49,787 bases of DNA from Pseudomonadota bacterium (GTDB taxonomy: Bacteria > Oederibacteriota > Muellerivitia > Muellerivitales > Muellerivitaceae). Made by a program: the position numbers and the translations under genes. The notes under the pieces were generated by a model. It made no database searches. It was not told where the DNA came from and was given only the letters and a program-made list of their open reading frames with translations. The stretch covers positions 1 to 49,787 of the forward strand of contig JAJPJW010000173.1 of the NCBI GenBank assembly GCA_021324075.1. The letters are read 5' to 3'. How positions within the stretch are numbered: the first letter of the stretch is position 1; each line of letters starts with the position of its first letter. This document shows positions 38,270 through 45,681 of the stretch, piece by piece.

Positions 38270-38361
38270 CACTGCCCCGGCTTTCCCAGATGACCGGAAA
38301 AGCCGTGTTTTTATTTTCCGCCGGTGTCCTCCAGCCGATGGAAAGGGAAATCCCACCAAAG

Positions 38362-38438
38362 GGCGGGGTAGCTCAGTTGGTTAGAGCGACGGTCTCATAA
38401 TCCGTAGGTCGAGAGTTCGAATCTCTCCCCCGCTACCA
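38362..38438 (+). tRNA. tRNA with anticodon CAU, probably elongator tRNA-Met
   Basis: GGCGGGG (38362-38368) pairs with CCCCGCT (38428-38434; G1-U72 wobble), CCA encoded (38436-38438). The anticodon stem ACGGT/TCCGT encloses loop CTCATAA, giving CAU, with a U-U mismatch at the loop edge. No initiator features. The acceptor sequence fits common elongator Met tRNAs, but CAU tRNA-Ile2, the substrate of TilS, cannot be ruled out by eye. Confidence 0.9.
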
Positions 38439-38470
38439 CTTTTTAAAATCACCCCAATGAAGGTTTGAAG

Positions 38471-39469
38471 ATGAACGGATGGTTGTTACCTCCTTTTCCT
38501 TTTTCTGGAAAACAGCGGCTCATTGTGGGCGTCTCCGGTGGGGCGGATTCGTTGGGACTTCTTTCTTTATTAAAGGAAAGGTCTTTACTCAATTCCGTCC
38601 GTTTGGTGGCAGCCCATGTCAATTACGGGTTACGAGGTGAGGATTCCCTCAAGGATGAGGCAAAAGTCCGCCGCTTGTGCAAGGAATGGGAGATCCCCCT
38701 TAAGACCCTTCGGGTATCGGATTTCAAACGACGAATGAAAAAACTGAAAAAATCACCGCAAGATTTTGCCCGGGAAATCCGCTATTCCTTTTTTTCCCAA
38801 TTGGCCCGCCAGGAAAAGGCCTGGGGGGTGGCCGTTGCCCATCACCGGGAGGACCAGGCTGAAACGGTTTTGGACCGTCTCTTGAGGGGGGCCGGGGCCC
38901 GGGGACTTTCGGGTTTAAGGCCCGTTCAAATGCTTGAATTGTCCCAAGGCCGGAGCCTCAAAGTTTGGAGGCCCCTTCTTTCTAATTCCAGGGGACAGAT
39001 CCGGGATTACTTGGAGTCACGCGGAATTACCTGGCGTGAGGATAAATCCAATCAAGGCAAGAAATACCGGCGAAACCAGATCCGCCATGAAATCCTTCCT
39101 TTTCTTTCCCGCTGGAACCCGAATCTGTCGGAAACCTTGGCCCGACTAGGTGAAACTTGCGCGGCAGAGGACGCCTTTTTGGAGGAGCTTTTAAGGCCCC
39201 TCGGAAGGAAAGTGCAAAGCCGATGGAGAGCGTCTTCTTATTCCTGCAACGGCCCTCGGTTTGACAAACTGCCATTGGCCCTTCGGCGTCGATGGGTAAG
39301 GCATGTTTGCGAAGGGTTGAATCCCGTCGCCCGTGGACTTACCTTTGACCGCATCGAGGAAGTCCTCCGCTTGTGGGCCGGTCGGGAAAAAGGTCCCCGG
39401 GACCTGGGATTCGGGTTCACGGCGGGCCGGAAGCGGAACCAGGGTTTTTTGGCCTGGAAAAAGGGATGA
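38471..39469 (+). CDS. tilS: tRNA(Ile)-lysidine synthase
   Basis: Modifies C34 of CAU tRNA-Ile to lysidine so that it reads AUA. The N-type PP-loop SGGADS (about 22-27) begins an ATP pyrophosphatase domain with HVNYGLRGEDS, VAVAHHREDQAETVL and RPLLSNSRGQIRDYL. The C-terminal region is short (332 residues), as in several non-enteric TilS proteins. Start ATG at 38471 with GAAGG at 38459-38463 is preferred to TTG at 38465. It directly follows a CAU tRNA. Confidence 0.94.
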   Translation: MNGWLLPPFPFSGKQRLIVGVSGGADSLGLLSLLKERSLLNSVRLVAAHVNYGLRGEDSLKDEAKVRRLCKEWEIPLKTLRVSDFKRRMKKLKKSPQDFAREIRYSFFSQLARQEKAWGVAVAHHREDQAETVLDRLLRGAGARGLSGLRPVQMLELSQGRSLKVWRPLLSNSRGQIRDYLESRGITWREDKSNQGKKYRRNQIRHEILPFLSRWNPNLSETLARLGETCAAEDAFLEELLRPLGRKVQSRWRASSYSCNGPRFDKLPLALRRRWVRHVCEGLNPVARGLTFDRIEEVLRLWAGREKGPRDLGFGFTAGRKRNQGFLAWKKG

Positions 39470-39556
39470 CCGGGCCCTTTTAACGGCCATTCAAGGTATT
39501 TTCATCCTCCGGTTCCTTGCGGAATTTACGCCCGGATGGGACAATTCCCCCGTTGC

Positions 39557-39586
39557 TTGCAAATGGAAAAGACGCTCGGCTATCAT
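39557..39586 (+). promoter_or_regulatory. Possible promoter of ftsH
   Basis: TTGCAA (39557-39562), 18-bp spacer, TATCAT (39581-39586); predicted start about 74 bases before the TTG start of ftsH. Confidence 0.45.
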
Positions 39587-39666
39587 ACGGTTCCTTGCTT
39601 CTTGGAAGGTTTATTCCTACCTTAAGCCTGGTTTTCCTGCCGATATTTCGATCATGAGGTGTTTCC

Positions 39667-41604
39667 TTGAACCAGACCTTTAAAATCCTTGCCGGGTGGC
39701 TTCTGGCCTTCGTCGTCATTATGTATTTCGCCCAACAATTCAATAAAACCAAATCCCAGACGGAAGTGGATTACTCCCAATTCATCGCCAATGTCCAGGC
39801 CGGAAACGTGGAAGGGGTGACCATCCATTCCGAAGACCGCCTGATTACAGGCATGGGGAAGGATAAGACCGAGTTCAAGGTTGTCATGCCGGATGACCCC
39901 AACGGTAACCTGGTGAATACCCTTTTGGGAAGCCATGTACAGGTGAAGGTGGATCCGCCTATGCGATTAGGCATGTTTTGGACCATCGTTTTGAATTTGG
40001 CCCCCTTTCTTTTCTTCTTCGGATGGTTCGTCTTCATGATGAGGCAGGCTCAGGCAGGCAGCGGCGGAGCCCTGGCTTTCGGCAAGAGCCGGGCAAGGCT
40101 GATGACCTCCGGCCAGCAAAAAGTCACTTTTGCGGATGTGGCGGGGGTGGATGAAGCCAAAACCGAATTGATGGAAGTTGTGGATTTCCTTAAAGACCCC
40201 AAAAAATACCAGCAGTTGGGCGGCAAGATTCCGAAAGGCGTCATTCTCCTGGGCCCCCCGGGTACGGGTAAGACCCTCCTGGCCAAGGCGGTGGCGGGGG
40301 AGGCCGGTGTCCCCTTCTTTTCCATCTCTGGGTCGGATTTCGTAGAAATGTTCGTAGGCGTGGGTGCGGCCCGGGTTCGGGACCTTTTCGAACAAGGCAA
40401 GAAACACGCGCCCTGCATTATTTTCATCGATGAAATCGACGCGGTCGGCCGCCAGCGCGGCGCCGGCCTGGGTGGCGGTCACGATGAACGCGAACAGACT
40501 TTAAATGCCATGCTGGTGGAAATGGACGGGTTCAATACCAACACAGGCGTCATTCTTATCGCGGCCACCAACCGCATGGACGTACTCGATCCGGCGCTGC
40601 TCCGTCCCGGCCGTTTCGACCGGCAGATCGTGGTGGACCGTCCCGACCTGGGTGGCCGGGAAGCCATCCTGCGGGTCCATGCCAAGAACGTAAAGTTGGC
40701 CGACGGGGTGGACTTGGCCGTGATCGCCCGCCGTACGCCGGGCTTTTCCGGCGCCGACTTGGCCAATCTCATCAACGAAGCGGCCCTTTTGGCCGCCCGC
40801 CGTAACAAGAAGTCCGTCGAAATGCCCGAGTTGGAAGAAGCCATCGACCGGGTCATGGCGGGCCCCGAACGGCGCACCCGGGTGATTTCAGATGACGAAA
40901 AGAAGATCGTTGCCTTCCATGAATCGGGCCATACCATCGTCGGCAAGATGGTGGACAAGTCCCATTCGGTCCACAAGGTTTCCATCATTCCCAGGGGCCA
41001 CGCAGCCCTGGGGGCGACCTGGTACTTGCCCAATGAGGAGCGTTTCCTGGCCTCCAAGACCGAGCTTCTCAACCGCATCACCGCACTTTTGGGGGGCCGC
41101 ACCGCAGAGGAACTCACCTTCGGCGACGTGACCACCGGGGCGGGAGACGATCTGAACCGCGCCACTGAATTGGCGCGGGCCATGGTCTGCGAATATGGAA
41201 TGAGCGAAAAGCTCGGGTCCATCACCCTGGGCAAGAAGGACGACATGGTCTTCATCGGCCGCGACCTGATGAAGGAAAAAAATTATTCCGAACAGACCGC
41301 GCAGATGATCGACGCGGAGGTCAAACGCATCGTAGAGGACTGCCATAAGAAGGCCACGGACATCCTCAAGAAGAACCGCAAGTTCCTGAAAACCATGGCT
41401 GAGGCCCTCTTGGAGAGGGAAGTGCTCGATAGTTCCGACGTGGACGACATCCTGGCCGGGCGGAAGATCGCTTCCAAACCCATGGCTAGGAACACGCCGC
41501 CGCCCGCCACGCCGCCTCCCACGGCGCCGGTGACGCCCAACGTGGTCCTGAAGCCCCAAACCTCCCCTTCGCAGATCCGGGGGGGTGGAGGCCGTATTGG
41601 ATAA
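39667..41604 (+). CDS. ftsH: ATP-dependent zinc metalloprotease FtsH
   Basis: Membrane-anchored AAA+ protease that degrades damaged membrane and regulatory proteins. Two N-terminal membrane helices (about 6-23 and 101-122) flank a periplasmic domain. AAA module: Walker A GPPGTGKT near 197-204, [14 protein letters not shown], and the second region of homology [20 protein letters not shown]. The protease site is HESGH (418-422) rather than the common HEAGH, still fitting HExxH. A Pro/Thr-rich tail ends the protein. Start TTG at 39667 with GAGG upstream. Confidence 0.97.
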   Translation: MNQTFKILAGWLLAFVVIMYFAQQFNKTKSQTEVDYSQFIANVQAGNVEGVTIHSEDRLITGMGKDKTEFKVVMPDDPNGNLVNTLLGSHVQVKVDPPMRLGMFWTIVLNLAPFLFFFGWFVFMMRQAQAGSGGALAFGKSRARLMTSGQQKVTFADVAGVDEAKTELMEVVDFLKDPKKYQQLGGKIPKGVILLGPPGTGKTLLAKAVAGEAGVPFFSISGSDFVEMFVGVGAARVRDLFEQGKKHAPCIIFIDEIDAVGRQRGAGLGGGHDEREQTLNAMLVEMDGFNTNTGVILIAATNRMDVLDPALLRPGRFDRQIVVDRPDLGGREAILRVHAKNVKLADGVDLAVIARRTPGFSGADLANLINEAALLAARRNKKSVEMPELEEAIDRVMAGPERRTRVISDDEKKIVAFHESGHTIVGKMVDKSHSVHKVSIIPRGHAALGATWYLPNEERFLASKTELLNRITALLGGRTAEELTFGDVTTGAGDDLNRATELARAMVCEYGMSEKLGSITLGKKDDMVFIGRDLMKEKNYSEQTAQMIDAEVKRIVEDCHKKATDILKKNRKFLKTMAEALLEREVLDSSDVDDILAGRKIASKPMARNTPPPATPPPTAPVTPNVVLKPQTSPSQIRGGGGRIG

Positions 41605-42154
41605 GGCCCGAATCGAGAAGGCCGTCCGGGAAATCCTGCTTGCCATCGGTGAAGACCCCAAACGGGAAGGCCTGAAGGACACCCCCAAGCGCGTGGCCAG
41701 GATGTATGAGGAAGTCTTTTCCTGCATCGGCAAGAACCCCATGGAAGCCGTCACGGTCTTCAAGACCGAAGAGCATGAAGAGATGGTCATCCTGAGGGAC
41801 ATCCCTTTTTATTCCATGTGTGAGCACCATCTTCTGCCCTTCTACGGCAAGGCCCATGTGGCCTATATCCCCAAAAAGGACCGTCTGGCGGGCCTCTCCA
41901 AGTTGGCCCGGGTAGTGGAGATGATCTCCCGCTGCCCCCAATTGCAGGAACGCATCACCACCCAGGTGGCCAATACCCTCATGAAGGTCCTGAAGCCCCA
42001 TGGCGTATTGGTCATCGTGGACGCTGAGCATCTTTGCATGACCATGCGCGGAGTCAAGAAACCGGGCTCCCGGATGACCACTTCCGCGGTACGCGGCGTC
42101 TTCCAAAAAAACGACATTACCCGCAAAGAAGCCCTGCAGCTTATTGGAAGGTAA
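41585..42154 (+). CDS. folE: GTP cyclohydrolase I
   Basis: First committed step of folate synthesis (GTP to dihydroneopterin triphosphate). [36 protein letters not shown] (zinc ligands Cys and His), [11 protein letters not shown], and [14 protein letters not shown] (zinc Cys) are diagnostic. The start overlaps ftsH: GTG at 41585 gives a 20-bp overlap, while TTG at 41597 has GGAGG at 41587-41591 with 5-base spacing and may be preferred (185 residues). folP follows after 6 bp. Confidence 0.97.
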   Translation: MEAVLDKARIEKAVREILLAIGEDPKREGLKDTPKRVARMYEEVFSCIGKNPMEAVTVFKTEEHEEMVILRDIPFYSMCEHHLLPFYGKAHVAYIPKKDRLAGLSKLARVVEMISRCPQLQERITTQVANTLMKVLKPHGVLVIVDAEHLCMTMRGVKKPGSRMTTSAVRGVFQKNDITRKEALQLIGR

Positions 42155-42160
42155 CCGTCC

Positions 42161-43327
42161 ATGCCCAGGGGCGGCTATTCCTTCCGCGTGCTTTGCCCCC
42201 ATCCGTCGGACTATTTCCACAACTTTTCCCTGCCGCCCGAATTGACCGTCGCGGTGGAATGCCCCACAAAACAAAAAGCTTTCCAACTGGGGGAGAAACT
42301 GTCCGAGTCCGGACCAACCCTCCGAGTCGTCGTCGAAACGAAAAAAAATCCAAAGGTTATTTGGGCGATGCCTTTGGCCTCCCTGCAAAGGCTTCCCCAA
42401 TCCTTGGGTTCCGTTGCCTTGTTTGCGCAAATACAGTCGGGTTTGAAAGGCTACCTTCAGGAAGGGGCCTGGCGCCTGGGGGGAAGGGGAGGGCGGCCGT
42501 TCCGCTGGGCTGGGCGGACCCAGATCATGGGCATCCTCAACGTTACTCCCGATTCCTTTTCCGACGGAGGGAAATACCTGAACCCCTCCCTGGCGGCCGA
42601 ACAGGCGCTCCAAATGCAGGAAGCGGGCGCCGATTGGATCGACATCGGCGGGGAATCCACCCGTCCTGGGGCAAAGGGGGTAAGCATCCCGGAAGAGAAA
42701 AAACGGATTTTGCCGGTGATCAAGGCCTGTGCCAAGGCCCTGCGCATTCCCATATCCGTAGATACCTATAAAGCCGAGGTGGCCCAGGCCGCAGTGGATG
42801 AGGGCGCCCGGATGATCAACGATATCGGGGCCCTGGGACTGGATGCCCGCATGGGCAAGACGGCGGCCCGCCTAAAAGTGCCGGTTGTCCTGATGCATAT
42901 GCGGGGCAGGCCCCGCACGATGCAAAAAAAACCGACCTACGGGGACGTGGTCGGGGATGTCCTGGCCTTTTTCCGACAGAGGATCGGCTATGCCCGGCAA
43001 TGCGGCATCCCTGAAGACCGGCTCCTCATCGATCCCGGTTTTGGATTCGGCAAGACGCCCTGGCATAATATCGAACTAACCCGGCGCCTTTGGGAGTTCA
43101 AGGTATTGGGCCGGCCCCTGGCCTTCGGCCCTTCCCGCAAATCGACCCTTGGTTTCCTTTTGGGTGGGGCGCCTCCGGACCAGAGGGTGGAGGCCACCGG
43201 CGCGGCGGTCACCGCCGCTATCCTGAACGGGGCCGATTTCGTGCGAGTTCACGATGTTCAAAGCATGGGCCCTGTGGTAAAAATAGCTGACGCCATTCGT
43301 TACAACCGGGGGCTCACCGCACCATGA
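42161..43327 (+). CDS. folP: Dihydropteroate synthase with N-terminal extension
   Basis: Joins pABA to dihydropterin pyrophosphate; target of sulfonamides. The TIM barrel begins about residue 120 with QIMGILNVTPDSFSDGG, then IDIGGESTRPGA, NDIGAL, VLMHMRGRPRTMQ, and DPGFGFGKT. The first 110-odd residues are an extra domain of the kind seen in some deltaproteobacterial and clostridial FolP proteins. The 388-residue protein overlaps cdaA by four bases. A folP-cdaA linkage is known in other bacteria. Confidence 0.95.
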   Translation: MPRGGYSFRVLCPHPSDYFHNFSLPPELTVAVECPTKQKAFQLGEKLSESGPTLRVVVETKKNPKVIWAMPLASLQRLPQSLGSVALFAQIQSGLKGYLQEGAWRLGGRGGRPFRWAGRTQIMGILNVTPDSFSDGGKYLNPSLAAEQALQMQEAGADWIDIGGESTRPGAKGVSIPEEKKRILPVIKACAKALRIPISVDTYKAEVAQAAVDEGARMINDIGALGLDARMGKTAARLKVPVVLMHMRGRPRTMQKKPTYGDVVGDVLAFFRQRIGYARQCGIPEDRLLIDPGFGFGKTPWHNIELTRRLWEFKVLGRPLAFGPSRKSTLGFLLGGAPPDQRVEATGAAVTAAILNGADFVRVHDVQSMGPVVKIADAIRYNRGLTAP

Positions 43328-44088
43328 CCAGCCTCATCACCCTTTTTTCCAATTTCCGGTGGGAAGACCTGTTCGACATCGCGGTGGTTTCCTTCCTGGT
43401 CTACCAGTTGCTGCTCCTCATCCGCGAAGTGCACGCCACCCGCATCGTCGTGGGTTTCGCCATCCTTTTCGTGGTCACGGCCTTTGCCAGCCAGTTGCAT
43501 TTCCTCACCCTGGACTGGCTTTTGAGCAACCTGGGACCCTTCTTCATCATTGCCTTCGTGGTGGTCTTCCAACCCGACCTGCGGCGTATCATCACCCAGA
43601 TTGGCCGGGGCGGTTTTTTGGGAGGAGTGTTCAAAGGAGAAGCAGCCCTCTTCAAGGAAATCACCTCGGCGGTCAAGAACCTGGTCAAAAGCCGGAGGGG
43701 TGCCCTCCTCGTGATCGAAAGGGACGACAGCTTGCAAAGCGTCCTTGACTCCGGCACCAAGGTCGAGGCCGACGTCAGCGCCGAACTTCTCGTCACCCTT
43801 TTCGTGCCTCATTCGCCGCTCCATGACGGGGCCGCCATCATCCGCGGCGGAAAAATCGCGTCGGCGGGCTGCATCCTGCCCTTGAGCCAGAACCCCAATT
43901 TAAGCAAGACCTATGGAACCCGCCACCGGGCGGCAGTGGGTATCACCGAAGAAACGGACGCACTGGCCATCGTGGTGTCGGAGGAAAACCATACCATCGC
44001 CTTCGCCATGGCGGGGAAAATCACCCCGGAGATCGACGCCGAGACGCTGGAAGAGATGCTGACCCTCTATGGGACCAAGGTGGATTGA
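43324..44088 (+). CDS. cdaA: Diadenylate cyclase CdaA (DacA), c-di-AMP synthase
   Basis: Makes c-di-AMP from two ATP. About three N-terminal membrane helices (to about residue 85) precede the DisA_N/DAC domain: LRRIITQIGRGG, DGAAII near 168-173, and RHRAAVGITEETDA from about 200, the latter two being the catalytic DGA and RHR motifs. Start overlaps the folP stop. It is followed by a CdaR-like protein, the usual regulator. The length, 254 residues, is typical. Confidence 0.96.
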   Translation: MTSLITLFSNFRWEDLFDIAVVSFLVYQLLLLIREVHATRIVVGFAILFVVTAFASQLHFLTLDWLLSNLGPFFIIAFVVVFQPDLRRIITQIGRGGFLGGVFKGEAALFKEITSAVKNLVKSRRGALLVIERDDSLQSVLDSGTKVEADVSAELLVTLFVPHSPLHDGAAIIRGGKIASAGCILPLSQNPNLSKTYGTRHRAAVGITEETDALAIVVSEENHTIAFAMAGKITPEIDAETLEEMLTLYGTKVD

Positions 44089-44492
44089 TGAAACGCTGGC
44101 TTTTTGAAAACCTGGGCCTCAAATTACTGGCGGTCTTCATCGCCTTCTGCCTCTGGGCCTATGTGGGTTCCCGCCAGGTTTTGGAACGCCGCATGAACCT
44201 CCATATCCAGTTTACCGACATCCCCCAGGGGGTGACCTTGGCTTCCAACGTCCGGACCTCCATCCCCGTCGTCCTCGTCGGCCGGCCCGAAAGCCTGGTG
44301 GATATCGACCCGGGGGAATTGGCGGCGGTCGTCAGCTTGAAGGGCTGCCAACCGGACCAGAAGGAAATGACCGTGCATCCCAAGATTCCCGACCTGCCCG
44401 AAGGCGTAAAAGCCAACGTCTCGGACTTCCAGGTCCCCTTGACCCCTTCGTCCGATCCCAAGGACCCTCCCCGCAAAAAGCCCCGGAGGTAA
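44088..44492 (+). CDS. cdaR: CdaR/YbbR-like membrane-anchored regulator
   Basis: N-terminal membrane helix (about 10-27, LGLKLLAVFIAFCLWAYV) followed by a single YbbR-type domain (about 35-120). Classical CdaR has three or four YbbR repeats, so this 134-residue form is short. It directly follows cdaA (ATG at 44088 overlaps its TGA), and CdaR proteins control CdaA activity in Firmicutes. The C-terminus is Lys/Pro-rich. No phosphoglucosamine mutase gene (glmM) follows, unlike in Gram-positives. Confidence 0.82.
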   Translation: MKRWLFENLGLKLLAVFIAFCLWAYVGSRQVLERRMNLHIQFTDIPQGVTLASNVRTSIPVVLVGRPESLVDIDPGELAAVVSLKGCQPDQKEMTVHPKIPDLPEGVKANVSDFQVPLTPSSDPKDPPRKKPRR

Positions 44493-44494
44493 CG

Positions 44495-45226
44495 ATGGCG
44501 ACCCTTTGTGTGAACATCGACCACATCGCGACCCTGCGGCAGGCCCGCCGGGAAGAGGAACCGGATCCCCTGGAAGCCGCCCGGTTGGTGGAAAAGGCCG
44601 GTGCCATCGGCATCACGGTGCACCTGAGGGAGGACCGGCGGCATATCCAGGACCGCGACGTGGTGGGTTTGCGCCGACAGGTAAAAACCAAGCTCAACCT
44701 GGAAATGGCGGCCACCGATGCCATGGTGAAATTTGCCCTGAGGGTCAAACCCGACCAGGTCACCCTGGTTCCGGAAAAGCGGCAGGAATTAACCACCGAG
44801 GGAGGGCTTTCCTTGAAGGCCGCCCCCCATCGTTTCCAAAAGGCCATCGACCTCCTCCAATCAAAGGGCATCCCCGTTTCTTTGTTTATCGACCCTTCAC
44901 CCCAAGTCATCCAGCTTTCCGCCCGCCTCGGTGCCAGCTTTATCGAGATCCACACCGGCGGTTACAGCCGGGCCTTTCGGTTGAAAGGGGACGTAAAGAA
45001 GGAATTACTGGCCGTCGCCTCGGGCGCCCGCCTGGCCCGTTCCTTGGGCCTCCGGGTCCATGCGGGGCATGGGTTGACCTACCGGAACGTCATGCCCATC
45101 GGAGGCCTGCCCGAGATTGAGGATTTGAATATCGGCCACAACATCATTGCCCGCGCATCTATGGTAGGATTAGAGAAGGCCGTGAGGGAAATGACGGCCT
45201 TGTTGAGGAAAGCCGGACGGAAGTAA
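44495..45226 (+). CDS. pdxJ: Pyridoxine 5'-phosphate synthase
   Basis: Last ring-forming step of DXP-dependent vitamin B6 synthesis (DXP plus 3-amino-2-oxopropyl phosphate). VNIDHIATLRQARREEEPDP, GITVHLREDRRHI, NLEMAA, TLVPEKRQELTTEGG, and HAGHGLTYRNV are family signatures. Start ATG at 44495 with GGAGGT at 44485-44490 overlapping the cdaR stop. Length 243 is standard. Last likely member of the folE-pdxJ operon, or followed by the small gene below. Confidence 0.97.
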   Translation: MATLCVNIDHIATLRQARREEEPDPLEAARLVEKAGAIGITVHLREDRRHIQDRDVVGLRRQVKTKLNLEMAATDAMVKFALRVKPDQVTLVPEKRQELTTEGGLSLKAAPHRFQKAIDLLQSKGIPVSLFIDPSPQVIQLSARLGASFIEIHTGGYSRAFRLKGDVKKELLAVASGARLARSLGLRVHAGHGLTYRNVMPIGGLPEIEDLNIGHNIIARASMVGLEKAVREMTALLRKAGRK

Positions 45227-45236
45227 GGAGGGTGCC

Positions 45237-45557
45237 ATGGGCTGGAAAACAGTGTTTGTTCTTGCGCTTTTGATCGTGGGTGCCATCGGCTATTACCTCT
45301 GGGGTGTTGTTGAAGAAGCGCCCAAAGAAGCCACCTTGCCGGGCTATACCAATGCCTTGAAGAACGATGAGTTGAAAGCCCAGGCGGCTGCGGCCACGGC
45401 CAATGTCCAGACCGTCCAGGAAGCGGTCAACAAGTTCCGGACGATGAAAAACACCAATCCGGCCACCCTTCAGGAACTGGTACCCGAATACCTCGACCAT
45501 ATTCCCGGCGGCCTCCAGTATGACGCTTCGACGGGGACGGTTTCACCCATCCAATAA
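45237..45557 (+). CDS. Small membrane-anchored protein, pseudopilin-like domain
   Basis: A 106-residue protein with an N-terminal hydrophobic helix (about 4-23) and a soluble helix-then-strand domain: ANVQTVQEAVNKFRTMKNTN, then LQELVPEYLDHIPGGLQYDAS. This pattern resembles the alpha/beta part of GspG/pilin-type proteins, but there is no prepilin cleavage signal (no GFTLIE-type motif). It is therefore best called hypothetical. Strong ribosome site AAGGAGG at 45225-45231. It lies 10 bp after pdxJ. Confidence 0.7.
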   Translation: MGWKTVFVLALLIVGAIGYYLWGVVEEAPKEATLPGYTNALKNDELKAQAAAATANVQTVQEAVNKFRTMKNTNPATLQELVPEYLDHIPGGLQYDASTGTVSPIQ

Positions 45558-45637
45558 GGCTGAAAACCACCATCCCCGGCCTTTTACCAAGGATTTTGTC
45601 CCGGTAAAGCCGTCTCGCCGTTCTTGAAGTTTTCCGC

Positions 45638-45643
45638 TATAAT
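45638..45643 (+). promoter_or_regulatory. Possible -10 element upstream of alaS
   Basis: Perfect TATAAT at 45638-45643; the spacing-compatible -35 region (near 45615-45620) is poor. The 124-bp gap after the small membrane gene contains an imperfect dyad (GGCC..TTTTACC and GGTAAAGCC, about 45580-45612) and no T-box signature. Confidence 0.3.
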
Positions 45644-45681
45644 TCCGAACTCTTTCAGCAAGGAACAAGGCGGAAATATCC

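Noticed and set aside
42034-42771. 245-codon frame overlapping folE and folP
   Set aside because: Out-of-frame shadow with no conserved motif across two certain genes.
45558-45681. T-box leader in front of alaS
   Set aside because: No T-box AGGGUGGNACCGCG-like sequence and the gap is only 124 bp.
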